From NCBI RefSeq assembly GCF_003573695.1, contig NW_020650526.1:3956282-4020281 (forward strand): a DNA stretch of 64,000 bases, in the 5' to 3' direction. Positions 32,157 to 45,192 of this stretch are shown piece by piece. This DNA comes from Papaver somniferum. Taxonomy: Eukaryota; Streptophyta; Magnoliopsida; Ranunculales; Papaveraceae. The position numbers and the translations under genes were made by a program. The notes beneath the pieces were generated by a model, which had not been told where the DNA came from, searched no databases, and worked only from the letters and a program-made list of their open reading frames with translations. How positions within the stretch are numbered: position 1 is the first letter of the stretch; the number at the start of each line of letters is the position of its first letter.

Positions 32157-34730
32157 ATGGTAAGAATCCCATCTACTATTGAGCAAGCGGTGGCAGCCAG
32201 AAGGAGTACAAGAATTGCCGAAAGAAGAAGAGGTGAAATTCTTGAACAACCAGGGGAAGGAGAAAGAGAAAATCAAAGAAATAATGTTCCAATTGGACTT
32301 CAGCGTGCACACGAGCAGAACAATGATATTGATTACGATAGAGTGAGTATTCATACTGCACATACGAATTCTACCGAAGAACAGACGCATAAAACTGGAG
32401 ATGCAGGAAGGATTGAAGGAAACGAAGAGAATATGACAATTGAAGAACTTAGATAAAGATTGATTGCAGAACGACGAAGAGAGGATGAAGAGCGTGCGAA
32501 CTTGATACGTCAGAATGATGATTTAAGAGAATAGAATCTCATATTGCAAGAATAGAGATCAAGAAGCGCTACGCGATCAAGGTCAAGGACAAGCAGAAGT
32601 TCATCAAGACAAAGTCAATATAATCGAAGAGATGCTAGGCGAGAGCAACCATTAGGTAATATTGATGAGAACTTACAAGTAGATGATAATCCACAAGATC
32701 AACGCGACGAGAGACGCACAGAATATGACCGATACGAGCAACCGTGCGAACGTCATCGCCGACAAGAAGGTCAAAGGAACAACAGACGTCAAGATGAAGC
32801 CGAACGTCATCGCACGCACCATGAATCATATAATGACGAAGAAGATGATCCGTAACAAGGGAGAATTCTATTACATGGTATAGAAATATTGAGGGATCAA
32901 TATGCAACGAAGAAGAGGAAGAAAGAAGTAATGCCATTCGTGAACGTGCGAGAGATGAAAGGGAAAGCAGTAGGAAAAGACGAGAAGATGCCGAAGAAAG
33001 AGAGATACAAGAGGTTATGCGTCAGAATAATCATGAGAATAGATTAAGGAAAGCCATATTAAAAAGACCCATGCGACAAGATTTAGATCAAACTATGAGC
33101 GAAGAAATTCTCAGAGAAATGGTAGAATTGAGAGAAATGATGACTACGCGAAGAAATGGTGGAAGGAGACAGTTAGAGGAAGCTGGAAAAACACCTTTTG
33201 CAAGGAAAATTCAAATGGCGATAATACCACCAAAATGCAATTTACCTGTATTCACTAGTATATTTGATGGTAGTACATGTGCAGTACAACACATAAAAGC
33301 TTATAGCCGATCTCTATTGCAATGGGAAGAGAATGATGTGGTGTTGTGTAAATATTTCCCTGCGAGCTTGACAGGAGAAGCCTTGCAGTGGTTTGAAGGA
33401 TTGCCAGAAGGAACTAGTAGATCATTTTGTCATCTACAGAACGTCTTTTTAGGACAATATATCAACAATAATCTGTCGCGACTAGGAATTGAGACGGCAT
33501 TTGGACTTCATAGAAGAATTAATGAAAGTTTGCGTCTTCTAACAACACGTTGGAGAACTTTGTGTACTGAAATGGCAAGACGAGTAGATGAACGAAATCT
33601 TATACTAGCCTTTATCAATGCTCTTTTTCCTACGAATTTATTATATACACGGATCTTCAGGATAAAAGACACCATAACAATGTCAGAGTTGCGTGAATTT
33701 CAAGAGGAGTATATAGCGCTTGAGGAGAAGCAAAGAGATATGGAACATTACCCAGTTGCGATGACTAATGCGAGCAATGGGAATGCAAGTTTACTCCCAA
33801 GGATGACAAATGTTGTTGCGAGCACATCTCAGGGAAGTCAAGGAAAGAAATTTACAGAGGTGGAACAAAAGCTAGTAGCCATAGGTAGTGCAGATCAAGA
33901 AGAACTCGAAAGAGAATATAAAGAAAGACAATTCCAAACTCGAGGAGGAAATAATAAGATTCAAAGAATGGACAACCCTCCAGAAGGTTATGGAGTCCAA
34001 CAACCATATTATAATAGAAGGAAAGGAACTGGAAAGGTGGTCTGGGAACAGATAAACTTGCCAAAGTTGAACACTACAGTAGAAAAAATCTGGGAAGCTG
34101 TTCTACTAATGAAAGAAATTCCTGAACCACATAATGTAGGAGATGAGCAAACATCGGGCAGAAGGAGAAAAGAATTTTGTGTATATCATCACTTTCATGG
34201 TCACACAACAAGTAATTGTAGAAATGTGAGGAAAATCATACTGAGAATGATTGAGCAAGGAAAACTGGACCACTTCTTAGGACATCAGCCAACGAATCTA
34301 CCACCACCACCAGGAGGAAATACATATGGTGCGGAGAAAGGAAAGAATTCATATGTAATTGAAGTAGGTGCGAAGGCGAAGAACCTATACTATAATTCGA
34401 TTATACATTCTTTCAAAAATATAGAAGACTTTCATGACAACATCTTAAGTCGTGTGCATGCGAGAGATAATGATGGAAGAGAAATCTTCAATCTTGCAAA
34501 GATATCGCCATTAAAGGATTGGAAAAAACAGACCATTTCGTTCAGTACGGAAGAAACACCAGAAGGAGGAGAACCACACGAGTGTCCATTAGTGGTGAAG
34601 TTAGGAATTAATCCGAAAGCAAAAATAGATGATGATGATGAAGAAGATGAAGCGAATACTTGGGCTATAAATAGAATACTCATAGATCTGGAAGCTCTGT
34701 TGATATTCTCTTTTATCATACATACAATAC
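32157..34730 (+). pseudogene. gag: gag of a Tat-type Ty3 retrotransposon, broken
   Basis: Structural protein that coats element RNA. An ATG at 32157 opens a basic N-terminal region (VRIPSTIEQAVAARRSTRIAE) that meets stops from 32454 to about 32880. A long open stretch from 33017 holds the retrotransposon gag domain (PPKCNLPVFTSIFDG, HIKAYSRSLLQWEE, LTGEALQWFEGLP, about codons 70-260). A C-x2-H-x4-H-x4-C-type zinc element (CVYHHFHGHTTSNC) near codon 390 is characteristic of Tat gag, followed by VRKIILRMIEQGKLDHFL. A related gag is at 47224-48706. The frame runs towards protease near 34640. The stops mark it as inactive unless it is rescued in trans. Confidence 0.8.
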
Positions 34731-35022
34731 TATGAGTGGAAGAGATGATGAGTTAATACCTTCAACTTATAAAATTTATGGCTTCAATGGCGCTGCGAAC
34801 AATCCAAAAGAAGAAGTGACAATGCGAATTTCTCTACGGTGTCTACCAACAGAAATTGTATTTTGTGTTGTTGATGTTGATTCACCTTATAATACTATGA
34901 TTCGGAGACCTTGGCTGCATAGTATCTTGTGTGTGGCTTCGACATTCCATCAATGCATACAAATTCCTTTACCTGAAGGCCTTGGCATAATAAGAGGAGA
35001 TACAAATGAAGGAAGAAATTGA
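34640..35022 (+). pseudogene. Retropepsin-like protease of the Tat-type element, broken
   Basis: WAINRILIDLEALLIFSF at the end of the gag frame matches the N-terminal part of Tat proteases, but the catalytic Asp-Gly-Ser region has become D-L-E-A. The rest (LIPSTYKIYGFNGA, PYNTMIRRPWLHSI, VASTFHQCIQIPLPEG) continues in another frame from 34732. No RT, RNase H or integrase follows; the sequence meets the Athila LTR at 35103. Confidence 0.75.
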
Positions 35023-35102
35023 TATTGACAAGTGCGAAGAGCGAGAATACAAACGAAGAAATTGGAAGCAGCATGCTAAGAATAGTCAAAGAGGTGAACG
35101 AC

Positions 35103-37410
35103 TGATAAGCACGCAAGTGCGACACTTTTATACCTGCATTTATACTAGTTAGGTCTCAATATTGTGCTAATGATATCATTTTAGTGCTTTTACAGGAATT
35201 ACAAGTGACATCCGACCACCCGACCGAAAAATAACCAAAGTGGATGGCCTGGTATCTTTTATATATCAGCACCACTCAAATCACTCATGGAACTAAATGG
35301 AGTTGAAGTTTAATGAGAGTTTGTGGGCTGGAAAACCTACAACTCATATGTCGCAGGCGTACCACCTTGCCTTCTGGTTCGTTCAAGCTTATGGGCTACA
35401 ACACTCAAGCCTAACCCATCTGCGGCCAGGGAGTGAAATGGTGAAACGTGGCTAAATCTACGCCAAATTTTTCTTGTAAGATTCTTATCTGTTTTCATCG
35501 GGAGAGAGCAGTTCAGTTCTTTACCAGCCTAAAGGGGATCTGGGTTCATTTACTCTTCAATTTTCCGCAACAACGAGAAAGGATCTGAAGCAGTAGTGGT
35601 TACAACAACAACAACTGAATTGTGTATCCAAGGGTTCGAATCAGTGAAGGCTCTTGATCCAGAAATTACAACAACAATAACAGATGCAAATTAGAAGACG
35701 TGAGAATGAATGGGTGTTGTTGATTTACACATCACAGATGCGGGAATGAAGGTCAATTAGGAGGATTCTCGTCATGGTCTTAAATTGGGTTTAACTGGTT
35801 AGTCTCGATTAAGAATTAATCCACGGATGCAAAGATATGGTGTTCACGGTAAAATAATTAAACCCCAACAGACTAATATAGGGTTTCGAGGGAATCTGGC
35901 ATTTGAATCTGAAGGTGGTTGGAATCGAAACCAAAGGAAGAAGATCAGACGGGAATTGAACCTGATTGTTACAAACGGAGGTGGAGTTCTCGATTGTGCT
36001 TGGTCTCAATTGGTAGCAAAGACAGAGAAGTTCACAAGGTAGTAAGTTGGTGCGACAATACAGTGAAGGTTCGAGAATGGAAATCAGTGAATTGGTGATC
36101 AGGGAATAACGATTGGCTGAGATGTAGAAGAATGTGGAGATAAACCAGCGACTGCAACTGGAATTGGTTTTTTTTGCGAGTTTTGCTATTGTGACTGAAT
36201 TAGTGGTCTTGGTTCGATCAAAGTAGCAGCTGTTGTGTTTCCATGGCCGTGACCAGGGAACTGAGAAGAAATGTGTGTTGATAGCTGAAACCAGGGAGAC
36301 AATGGTGTGAATTGAGCCGGCTGAAATTGGTGGATGCAACTGAAGACAGTTGGAGGATCAAGCTGCAGCTTCCGCGAAGAAACAAATGATTAAAGACGCG
36401 AATAGAGAATCAAGCTGGTAGTGTTTTTTGTGTTTGGAAGAAGATAAAGTTGGGGTATGTTGCTGTGTGATGTAAGGAAATAGAGATGCTGGTGTTGGCT
36501 GCATCGGTGTAGTGGGTCTGAAATGGTCGCAACAACTGGTGCTGAGATGTTGGAGGACTGGGTTCAGGCCAAGGAGTTGGCTTGTGAATTTGAAGGTTAG
36601 TGGATTAGGGCCTTTGGAGTTTGATGGAATGGTCCAAGTAGGAGTCTTTCCCGCATCTACCAATAGCCAGCGATATGGATTGGAATGGGAGGCGTCGACA
36701 GGGAGAAAATAAGGGTTTGGTGTTATTGTTTTCTTTTTGCTATGATTTGCTAATTACTGTTAGGGTGAAAGGATGAACTTGTAGGCTAGATCATTTGTGA
36801 TTATGAAGAAGAGTTCCTTTAAATCAAAAGCTTAATTTTCTGTTTGAGTATCTCATATGTGATTGTTCTTATAGATCTTCTCATGTTTTATGCCAAGTAT
36901 ACTACATATGTAAGCTATAGACAATCCCATTGTGACCTGATTGATATTAGATTTATGAATAGTCTTCTACTTTGTATGCCAAGTATACATAGTGATTAGA
37001 GGTTCTACTTTTAGGTCGAGATCAAGCAATCTTTCGTCGATTATTATCAAAAGTTCTTAAAGACATATCGTCCATGTATTAGTTGCTGTGTGTTGCCGCT
37101 TTACATGAGTAATATCGAAAATAGCGTGATAAAACACAAGTAATCATAACTTGCAACGGATTCCCGGATCCTTAACCCTCTCCTATCTCACTCGTCACTT
37201 TAATAATTTCGTTTACATCCAATTTATTTGTTTATTTCTTAGTATAAGATTCAGAAAACTCTCTCTGGAATTGATATTGGTTAAGAATTTGATTGTATTA
37301 GCTAAAAGGAATTTAGAACACTCCTCGTGGGAATGAACCACATTTGTTGTTGGCTATAATTTAGACACCGTGCACCTGGGGTAAAAAAAAGTCGGTTTTC
37401 CAACTCATCA
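35103..37410 (+). repeat. 5' LTR of the Athila-type element (2.3 kb)
   Basis: Starts TGATAAGCACGCAAGTGCGA and ends CAACTCATCA, directly before AGTTTTTGGCGCC. Frames inside it have counterparts in the other LTR but show no protein family features. Confidence 0.88.
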
Positions 37411-37416
37411 AGTTTT

Positions 37417-37434
37417 TGGCGCCGCTGCCGGGGA
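37417..37434 (+). other. Primer binding site, Asp-tRNA type
   Basis: TGGCGCCGCTGCCGGGGA, one base different from the usual Athila primer site complementary to tRNA-Asp. Confidence 0.88.
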
Positions 37435-37856
37435 GTGGCTGCTATCTACTCTAGTTGATACCCTTGAATTTCTGATCGTAGTTTAGGGTTTATTTTCTGT
37501 AGTTATTTTGTTTTTAGTTTATCTTTTTGATTTTTATTTTTAGATTCTTTTTATCTCTTTAGTTTGTTTGATTTTCAGGTACCTTAGGAGCTAAAGATTG
37601 CTCAGCTACACCCGTTCTGTGAACTAAAATTGCTAGTCTAGGAGCGCTCGCGAGTAAGTTACTTGCAACTTTTGTGTGTGCTGATTTGCTATTGTTTACA
37701 GAAGTAAGTAAATTGGCTAAGATAGTCAAATCTGCTTGTGTGCTTGCTTTTTGTGCATTGCATTTGTTTGTCAAGCTAGGTTTTGAATTTTATCATTTAT
37801 GCCTAGTTTGTGCTAGAGAATCCCACTACTTTTTGGGATCAATAGAACATTGAGAT

Positions 37857-39488
37857 ATGCCTGGAACTGATGATGAGGAGGTAGACCCTCCTTTTAAGAC
37901 CTTAAGGGAATATATGTACCCGACTAGGGTGAGCCAACCCTTATGCATTGTTTTGACCTCCACTAAAGCACATTTTGAGATTAGAACTAGTACCATCCAG
38001 GCTTTGCCAAACTTCTATGGCAGAGAAAATGAGAACCGCTACTACCACATTAGAGACTTTGAGGAGCTATGTGGTACTGTGAAAATTAAAGACTTGACCG
38101 ATGAGTATTTGAGATTGAGATTATTCCCATTCTCTTTGAAAGATAAGGAAAAATCGTGGCTTGATGCGTTACCGTCTTCTTCCATCCACACTTGGGATGC
38201 GATGAAGAAGTTATTTTTGCACAAATTTTTTCCTAGGCATAAAACCACATCTTTACGTCAAAGTCTTAATAGTTTCTCGCAGCAAGAAGGAGAATCTCTC
38301 TATGATTACTTAGAGAGGTTCCATGATATCTTGTTGCAATGTCCGCACCATGGATTTGATTCCGTGAGACTCACTATGATTCTATACGAAGGATTAGATC
38401 ATAAAACTATGACCATGGTAGAATTATTATGTGGGGGTAATTTTCAGGAAAAGAAAACTGATGAGGGGTATAGATTTTTGCATGAGATAGCTGAAAAAAC
38501 TCAGGAATGGGACGCTAAGGAACCCATTAGGAAGTCTGTACCTAATAAGAGTGGTGTGCACATAGTTGATATCAAGTTTGACTCTGATGCCAATATTGCT
38601 GTTATGGCAAGGCGAATCGAGTCGTTAGAACAGAATCAGTTTAGTTCTAGACCGTTTGTAGACCATCCCTTTGATGATAATGTCAGAGAGCAAGCCAATG
38701 CTCTCTATCAGGACAATCACCAAAGATTTGACCCTTACTTGAACACATATAACCCAGGGTGGTCGAGACACCCTAACTTTTCATGGTCCAAGGGTCAATA
38801 TCAAGACCAACCAAATAGTAGCATGTCATCAGGTTTCGCACAAAAAGATCCTAGTTTGACCGAGAGTCTGAAGTTGTTAACACAGAACACTCTACAACTG
38901 AGTCAAGACATGAGGCAATTTGCTCAATTCCAGCAAAATGCCTCTGAATTCCAGCAGACTACCCAAAGGTCGATAAAAAATTTGGAGCATCAATTAGGGA
39001 AGCTGTCTATCTAGATGAATGCGAGGGATAAGGGAACCTTCCCTACTCAGCCTCGCACAAATCCTAAAGGTTCATTTGAGGTAAACCAATCTGGAGTTAC
39101 ACCTTCAGATCATGTTCAGGCCATTACCACTTTGAGAAGCGGTAAAGTAATAGGTAATCAGGGTCCGATTCTCGAGGAAATTGAGCAAGTTAGGGACTCG
39201 TCCTCAACTGCCCAGGATACTCCTTCTAGCAATACAAAAGTTAGTTTAAACGAGAAGGATGAGCCTGAGGTTTCATACATTCCTCGTGCTCCTCTTCCTC
39301 AAAGACTGTTACCTGAAACTAAAGAAACTCAAAACAGTGAGATTTTAGAAGTGTTTAAGCAAGTTGAAGTTAACATTCCTTTGCTTGATGCTATTAGACA
39401 GATTCCATCTTATGCTAAAGTTTTGAAAGATCTTTGCACTGTGAAACACAGGTTGAATATGAAGAAGAAAGCTTTTCTCACTGAATAG
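37857..39488 (+). pseudogene. gag: Athila-type gag with in-frame stop codons
   Basis: Nucleocapsid precursor of the element. The ATG at 37857 begins MPGTDDEEVDPPFKTLREYM, and the gag domain covers about codons 45-200 (QALPNFYGRENENRYYHIRDF, LRLFPFSLKDKEKSWLDALP, HKFFPRHKTTSLRQSL, YDYLERFHDILLQCPHHG). A TAG at 39012-39014 interrupts the frame, which continues unchanged with HVQAITTLRSGKVIGNQ, the usual Athila linker. A second TAG is at 39486-39488. Both stops could be decay; regulated readthrough of the first cannot be excluded. Upstream leader 37435-37856 is non-coding. Confidence 0.85.
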
Positions 39489-39990
39489 GTCAGTTCTATT
39501 ATCACACATAACACACCACCGAAATATAAAGACCCTGGTTTTCCTACCATATCTTGTGGTATTGGCGACCAGACCATTAAGCATGCATTGTTAGATTTAG
39601 GTGCAAGTGTTAATCTTCTTCCTTATTGCGTTTATAAGCAGCTTGGATTAGGTGAGCTTAAACCTACTAGTGTTACACTCCAGCTTGAGGATAGGTCCGT
39701 AAAAGTACCTAGGGGGATAATCGAAGACGTTTTAATACAGGTTGAGAAGTTTTACTTTCCCGTCGAATTCATTGTCTTAGATACGCAGCCTGTTTCATCC
39801 TAGTGGACAGATTCCAGTCATACTAGGCAGGCCTTTCTTGGCCACTTCGAATGCTATTATAAATTGCCGGGATGGGATTATGGAGCTTTCTTTTGGTAAC
39901 ATGAAAGTGGAAATAAATGTTTTTAATCCTTCTATTCCTGTTCTGGCTTCCGATGCTTGTGAATCTGTTTGCATGGTTGAATGTGTGAAT
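39489..39990 (+). pseudogene. Athila-type protease, frameshifted
   Basis: In the gag frame, HALLDLGASVNLLPYCVY carries the D-L-G-A-S active-site motif and LGLGELKPTSVTLQLEDRS follows. A frameshift near 39800 moves the second half (GQIPVILGRPFLATSNAIIN, GIMELSFGNMKVEINVF) to another frame. Retropepsin activity would need both halves in one product. Confidence 0.8.
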
Positions 39991-41039
39991 GGCCCTTCTA
40001 GTGACTGTTGTTTAGTGGATCTCGAGGAAGAATTTGAGAACACTGCATGGAGTAAAAATGTGACATAAACTGAATTGTTAGACGATTACTTCCATTTTGC
40101 TGATTCTGAAAATCCGGTTACGCATGATATTGTTGCTGCATTAAGTCCTTTTATTGATGCATCTAACTGTTCTCCAGAAGCATATATGAATGTGAAACCA
40201 ATTGATACAGGGAAGTTAACTTGGACTGCTAATTTTGAACCACTCTCTACTTTTTTTTGCCCATTTTGCAGACTCCGATGACCCTATGCTAATTGACATT
40301 GTCAATGCATTTGATCCACCAATGGGTAATATAGGTAACTTAACAACGGAAGTTATTTCCGCGGACCTAGACCCAGGTTTAGGAGTTGTTTCTTTTCATG
40401 AACGTGGACCACTAGATGTATGCTTAGATCGTTTTGCTTAGTGTGATGCTTTGATGCCTATTGTAAGTGCTAGTGCTTTGCTTCCTCCGATATCTAGTGA
40501 AGATAGTTTGTCCATGGAAATTTCAGTTGATCTTGAACCCGATTTAGGATCTGCACTCCGAATAAACATTGCTGAATATTGTGTACCTTTTTGTGTGAAT
40601 TTACTTGTCCCGACAAAGTATGACTTGATTATTACAGACTATTTGGTACAGGGAATGGGTTTTCGCATATGCTTAGCTGATTATAATCTTCGCAGGTTCT
40701 TATTTGCAGCTAACCTGATATGTTGGGTTGATTCCCAACTTTTCAGACTTTATCTATATGCTTGGCAGGTTGCTCACTTCATTTGAGATTACTTGCTGCG
40801 TGCAAGCAGGGAACAAATATCATTCGCTTCGTGGGAGTAAACCCATCAGTTTTGTTTCCTTTACTCTTTAATATTTTATTTGTTTGCTTATGAATTTTCC
40901 CACCTTGACTTTTACATTGGAGGACTCAGTTACATTGAGGACAATGTAATGATCAAGTATGGGGGAGTGGGTAACACTCAGATTTTTATAGGTTTCACTT
41001 CCGTTAAGAATTCTCAAAAAAAAAAAAAAAAAAAATGCT

Positions 41040-41250
41040 ATTATCCAGTTGTTGAGCGGACACCCTATCTCCTATTTTATCCGGATGTAGAGCGGATACC
41101 CCTATCTCCTATATTATCCGGCTGTAGAGCGGATACCCCTATCTCCTATTTTATCCGGCTGTAGAGCGGATTCCACTATCTCCTATATTATCCAGCTGTA
41201 GAGCGGATACCCCTCCATCTTAATCTTTATCCAACTGTAGAGCGGATTTT
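41040..41250 (+). repeat. ~38 bp tandem repeat, ~6 copies
   Basis: TGTAGAGCGGATACCCCTAT followed by CTCCTATTTTATCCGGC, becoming irregular at both ends. It is contiguous with no spacers and lies 45 bases before the 3' LTR. Confidence 0.85.
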
Positions 41251-41280
41251 GTTTTGTTTTGCTCGGGACTAGCAAAATAT

Positions 41281-41295
41281 AAGTGTGGGGGAATC
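41281..41295 (+). other. Polypurine tract of the Athila-type element
   Basis: AAGTGTGGGGGAATC immediately before the 3' LTR; it primes plus-strand synthesis. Confidence 0.75.
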
Positions 41296-43607
41296 TGATA
41301 AGCACGCAAGTGCGACACTTTTATACACGCATTTATACTAGCTAGGTCTCGATATTATGCTAATGATATCACTTTAGTGCTTTTACAGGAATTACAAGTG
41401 ACATCCGACCACCGGACCGAAAAATAACCAAAGTGGATGACCTGGTATCTTTTATATATCAGCACCACTCAAATCACTCATGGCACCAAATGGAGTTGGA
41501 GTTTAATGAGAGTTTGTGGGCTGACAAACCTACAACTCATATGTCGCAGGCGTACCACCTTGCCATCTGGTTCGCTCAAGCTTATGGGCTACAACACTCA
41601 AGCCTAACCCACCAGCGACTAGGGAGTGAAATGGTGAAACGTGGATAACTCTACGCCACAGTTTTCTTGTAAGCTTCTTCTCTGTTTTCATTGAGAGGGA
41701 GCAGTTCAGTTCTTTAGCAGCCTAAAGGGGATCTGGGTTCATTTACTCTTCCATTTTCCACAAAAACGAGAAAGGATCTGAAGCATTACTGGTTACAACA
41801 ACAACAACAACAACAACTGAATTGTGTATCCAAGGGTTCGAATCAGTGAAGGCTCTTGATCCATAAATTACAACAACAATAATAGATGTGAATTAGAAGA
41901 CTTGAGAATGAATGGGTGTTGCTGATTTACACATCACAGTTGCGGGAATGAAGATCAATTAGGAGGATTCTCGTCATGGTCTTAAATTGGGTTTAACTGG
42001 TTAGTCTCGATTAAGAATTAATCCACGGATGCAAAGATATGGTGTTCACGGTAACAGAATTAAACCCCAACAGAATAATATGGGGTTTCGAGGGAATCTG
42101 GCATTTGAATCTGAAGGTGGTTGGAACCGAAACCAAAGGAAGAACATCAGACGGGAACTGAAGCTGATTGCTTCAAACGGAGGTGGAGTTCTCGATTGTG
42201 CTTGGTCTCAATTGGTAGCAAAGACAGAGAAGTTCACAAGGTAGTAAGTTGGTGCGACAATACAGTGAAGGTCCAAGAATGGAAATCAGTGAATTGGTGA
42301 TCAGGGAATAATGATTGGCTGAGATGTAGAAGAATGTGAAGATAAACCAGCGACTGCAACTGGAATTGTTTTTTTTTTTGCGAGTTTTGCTATTGTGACT
42401 GAATTAGTGGTCTTGGTTCGATCAAAGTAGCAGCTGTTGTGTTGCCATGGCCGTGACCAAGGAACTGAGAAGAAATTTGTGTTGATAGCTGAAACCAGGG
42501 AGACAATGGTGTGAATTGAGCCGGCTGAAATTGGTGGATGCAGCTGAAGACAGTTGGAGGATCAAGCTGCAGCTTGCGAAGAAATAAATGATTAAAGACG
42601 CGAATGGAGACGGAATAGAGAATCAAGCTGGTAGTGTTGTTTGTGTTTGGAAGAAGATAAAGTTGGGGTCTGTTGCAAGGTAATAGAGATGTTGGTGTTG
42701 GATGTATCGGTGTAGTGGGTCTGAAATGGTTGCAGCAACTGGTGTTGAGATGTTGGAGGACTAGGTTCAGGCCAAGAAGTTGGCTTGTGAATTTGAAGAT
42801 TAGTGGATTGGGGCCTTTGGAGTTTGCTGGAATGGTCCAAGTAGGAGTCTTTCCCGCATCTACAAATAGCCAGCGGGATGGATTGGAGTGGGAGGCCGTC
42901 GACAGGGAGAAAATAAGGGTTTGGTGTTATTGTTTTCTTTTTTCTATGATTTGTTAAAAACTGTTAGGGTGAAAGGATGAACTTGTAGGCTAGATCATTT
43001 GTGTTTATGAACAAGAGTTACTTTAAATCAAAAGCTTAATTTTCTGTTTGAGTATCTCATATGTGATTGTTCTTATAGATCTTCTCATGCTTTATGCCAA
43101 GTATACTACATAGGTAAGCTATAGACAATCCCATTGTGACCTGATTGATATTAGATTTATGAATACTCTTCTACTTTGTATGCCAAGTATACATAGTGAT
43201 TATGGGTTCTACTTTTAGGTCGAGATGAAGCAATCTTTCGTCGATTATTATCAATAGTTCTTAAAGGCATATCATCCATGTATTAGTTGCTGTGTGTTAC
43301 CGCTTTACATGATTAATATCGAAACTCTCATGATAAAACACAAGTAATCATAACTTGCAACGGATTCCCGGATCCTTAACCCTCTTCTATCTCACTCGTC
43401 ACTTTAATACTTTCGTTTACATCCAATTTATTTGTTTATTTCTTAGTATAAGATTCAGAAAAATCTCTCTTAAATTGATATTGGTTAAGAATTTGATTGT
43501 ATTAGCTAGAAGGAATTTAGAATACTCCTCGTGGGAACATTTGTTGTTGGCTATAATTTAGACATTGTGCACTTGCGGTAAAACAAAGTCGGTTTTCCGA
43601 CTCGTCA
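41296..43607 (+). repeat. 3' LTR of the Athila-type element (2.3 kb)
   Basis: Matches 35103-37410 along its whole length with scattered substitutions and small indels. It ends CCGACTCGTCA. Confidence 0.88.
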
Positions 43608-45192
43608 ATGATTAATGGTGGATGTAGTGTCTAAATTTGGGAAAATAGATAAGAAAGATACTGAAGCAGAATCCTCTGCGAATAATAATACCAAGCGATC
43701 CAAAAAGATTACTTCTAAAAAAGGAGAACGAATGCAAAGACATAAGTTGTGTTCTCAGGAAAAAAATAACTTGTGTGATGATTCTCGTACAGTGGAGATT
43801 GAGGATATGATGTGAAATAATGTTCTGAGAAGCACCAGCGAACTTAAAGAGACACAATAGATGACAGGAGCAAACGAGTAATATGAATGTTTTTATTCAT
43901 GCATGAGAAATTAATTAGAATTCTACGTACTAGAGTTATATAAATCAAGAATAAGAATGGAATGCAAAATTCTATTTTCATAAGATGATATCATATCAAG
44001 AAAAAAAGGAAAATGTAAGTCCTTATAATAAGACCTTAATAGAAGGAAACAGAAATAAAAACTCTAACTAGGGAGGCTAGGAATCCGAATGTGGCGTGCA
44101 ACCTAGTTCGCATAAATGCAAGAGGCAAAAAGTAAGACCTGTCGCACGTCATAATTGGGGAAAACCTGGCAAGCATGTTTCAAGGGAAAGCTACATCGAT
44201 CCTGGAACTTGAGGCATGGAGATTTGGGGTGAGAAAAACGAAAATGCCAATCCAGGAAAGACACATAAATCGAAAGGCTGGGGTAATAAGATCTTTCCTA
44301 AGGAGTGCAGAAACTCGATCAGGGCGCCGAGGTACATGGTTGAGTCAAGAGTGCCCGGGGCGTCTGGGGCGTACCTTTCCACTCTTGACAAATCCTGACT
44401 ATGATGCACTCGGTCCGAAGATACCCCACTTAGGGTGCGGTTTCGTAACCATAAACCTTATCGGTGGAGGGATAAGAGGCTGCGAAATCAACTGGTTGTT
44501 GTATTACCAGATGGGAGGAGTCAACCTTAACCCGGTAGAGGTAAGCTTCCATGAAGGGTCAACCAGGGGGAATATAAGGACGACACTTCCATTAGGAAGC
44601 TAAATTGTGTGAAAATACGTAAATGTCATGAGGCTTTTTGCTTACGGGAGTATTAAGGATTGTCATATTTACGCACAAATAAAACCTGAAGAGGCAATAA
44701 TATAAGAAAAAGATAAGGCGAGAGCATTGGATCGATACACTACAATGTAAAGACTTCCTGCGATTTCGTCGCACAAGAGCAAAGAAAATTTTGGGAAAAA
44801 TAAGACCTTTAATTAGGAAGGAAAAATAAGACCTCATGAGAAAAATAAGATATAAGCTAACTTCGTTTGCTGCGAAAATGTTCGCATCATACAAAATACG
44901 ATTGAGGCAAATAGCGACACTATGTTCATCATCCTATCAATGTGTGCCAACTAACAGAGGCAAGAATGGGAATGCAAACATAAAAAGAATGTAATTTTCC
45001 CCATTTGATAGTCTCATGCACATGAGAGAAAGAATGGAACTCTGCTATTTGCGAATATAAATGTAAATCAAAGGGAACTTATGCTAAAGGAGCGAAAATT
45101 AACACTTAAAAGGTGTACATTGAAGAAAAAATTCCAAAAGACATGAAGATATACAAAAGGCAGGAAAAGAATTTACAGCAAGCGAAAAATAA
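43608..45192 (+). other. Tat-type element remains between protease and antisense ORF
   Basis: 43615-43815 encodes a short charged stretch (AESSANNNTKRSKKITSKKG, ending DDSRTVEIEDMM) that could be the linker expected between Tat protease and RT. No RT, RNase H or integrase motif was found afterwards. 44160-44600 is GC-richer spacer. 44600-45192 is purine-rich with words such as GGAAAAATAAGACCT. The pol gene appears to have been deleted. Confidence 0.5.

Larger units (their letters stand above)
39991..41295 (+). other. Non-coding 3' interior of the Athila-type element
   Basis: Short frames (40075-40281, 40235-40441, 40451-40786) contain related words such as HFADSENP and HFADSDDP but no RT or integrase motif. 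They look like diverged linker sequence after protease. A 20-base A run at 41016-41035 and a ~38 bp repeat array follow. Confidence 0.6.
35103..43607 (+). mobile_element. Athila-type Ty3 retrotransposon, gag-protease only, nested in Tat remains
   Basis: LTRs at 35103-37410 and 41296-43607, tRNA-Asp primer site at 37417, gag from 37857, protease around 39590-39960, purine tract AAGTGTGGGGGAATC before the 3' LTR. No RT or integrase is present, so the element is non-autonomous. The flanking 5-mers are ACGAC (35098-35102) and ATGAT (43608-43612), which could be a duplication with two C-to-T changes. By eye, roughly 5-7 percent of LTR sites differ in the stretches compared. Confidence 0.87.

Noticed and set aside
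35809..36712. Frames in the Athila LTR (also 42029-42957)
   Set aside because: Present in both LTRs only because LTRs are copies; frames differ by indels and lack domains.
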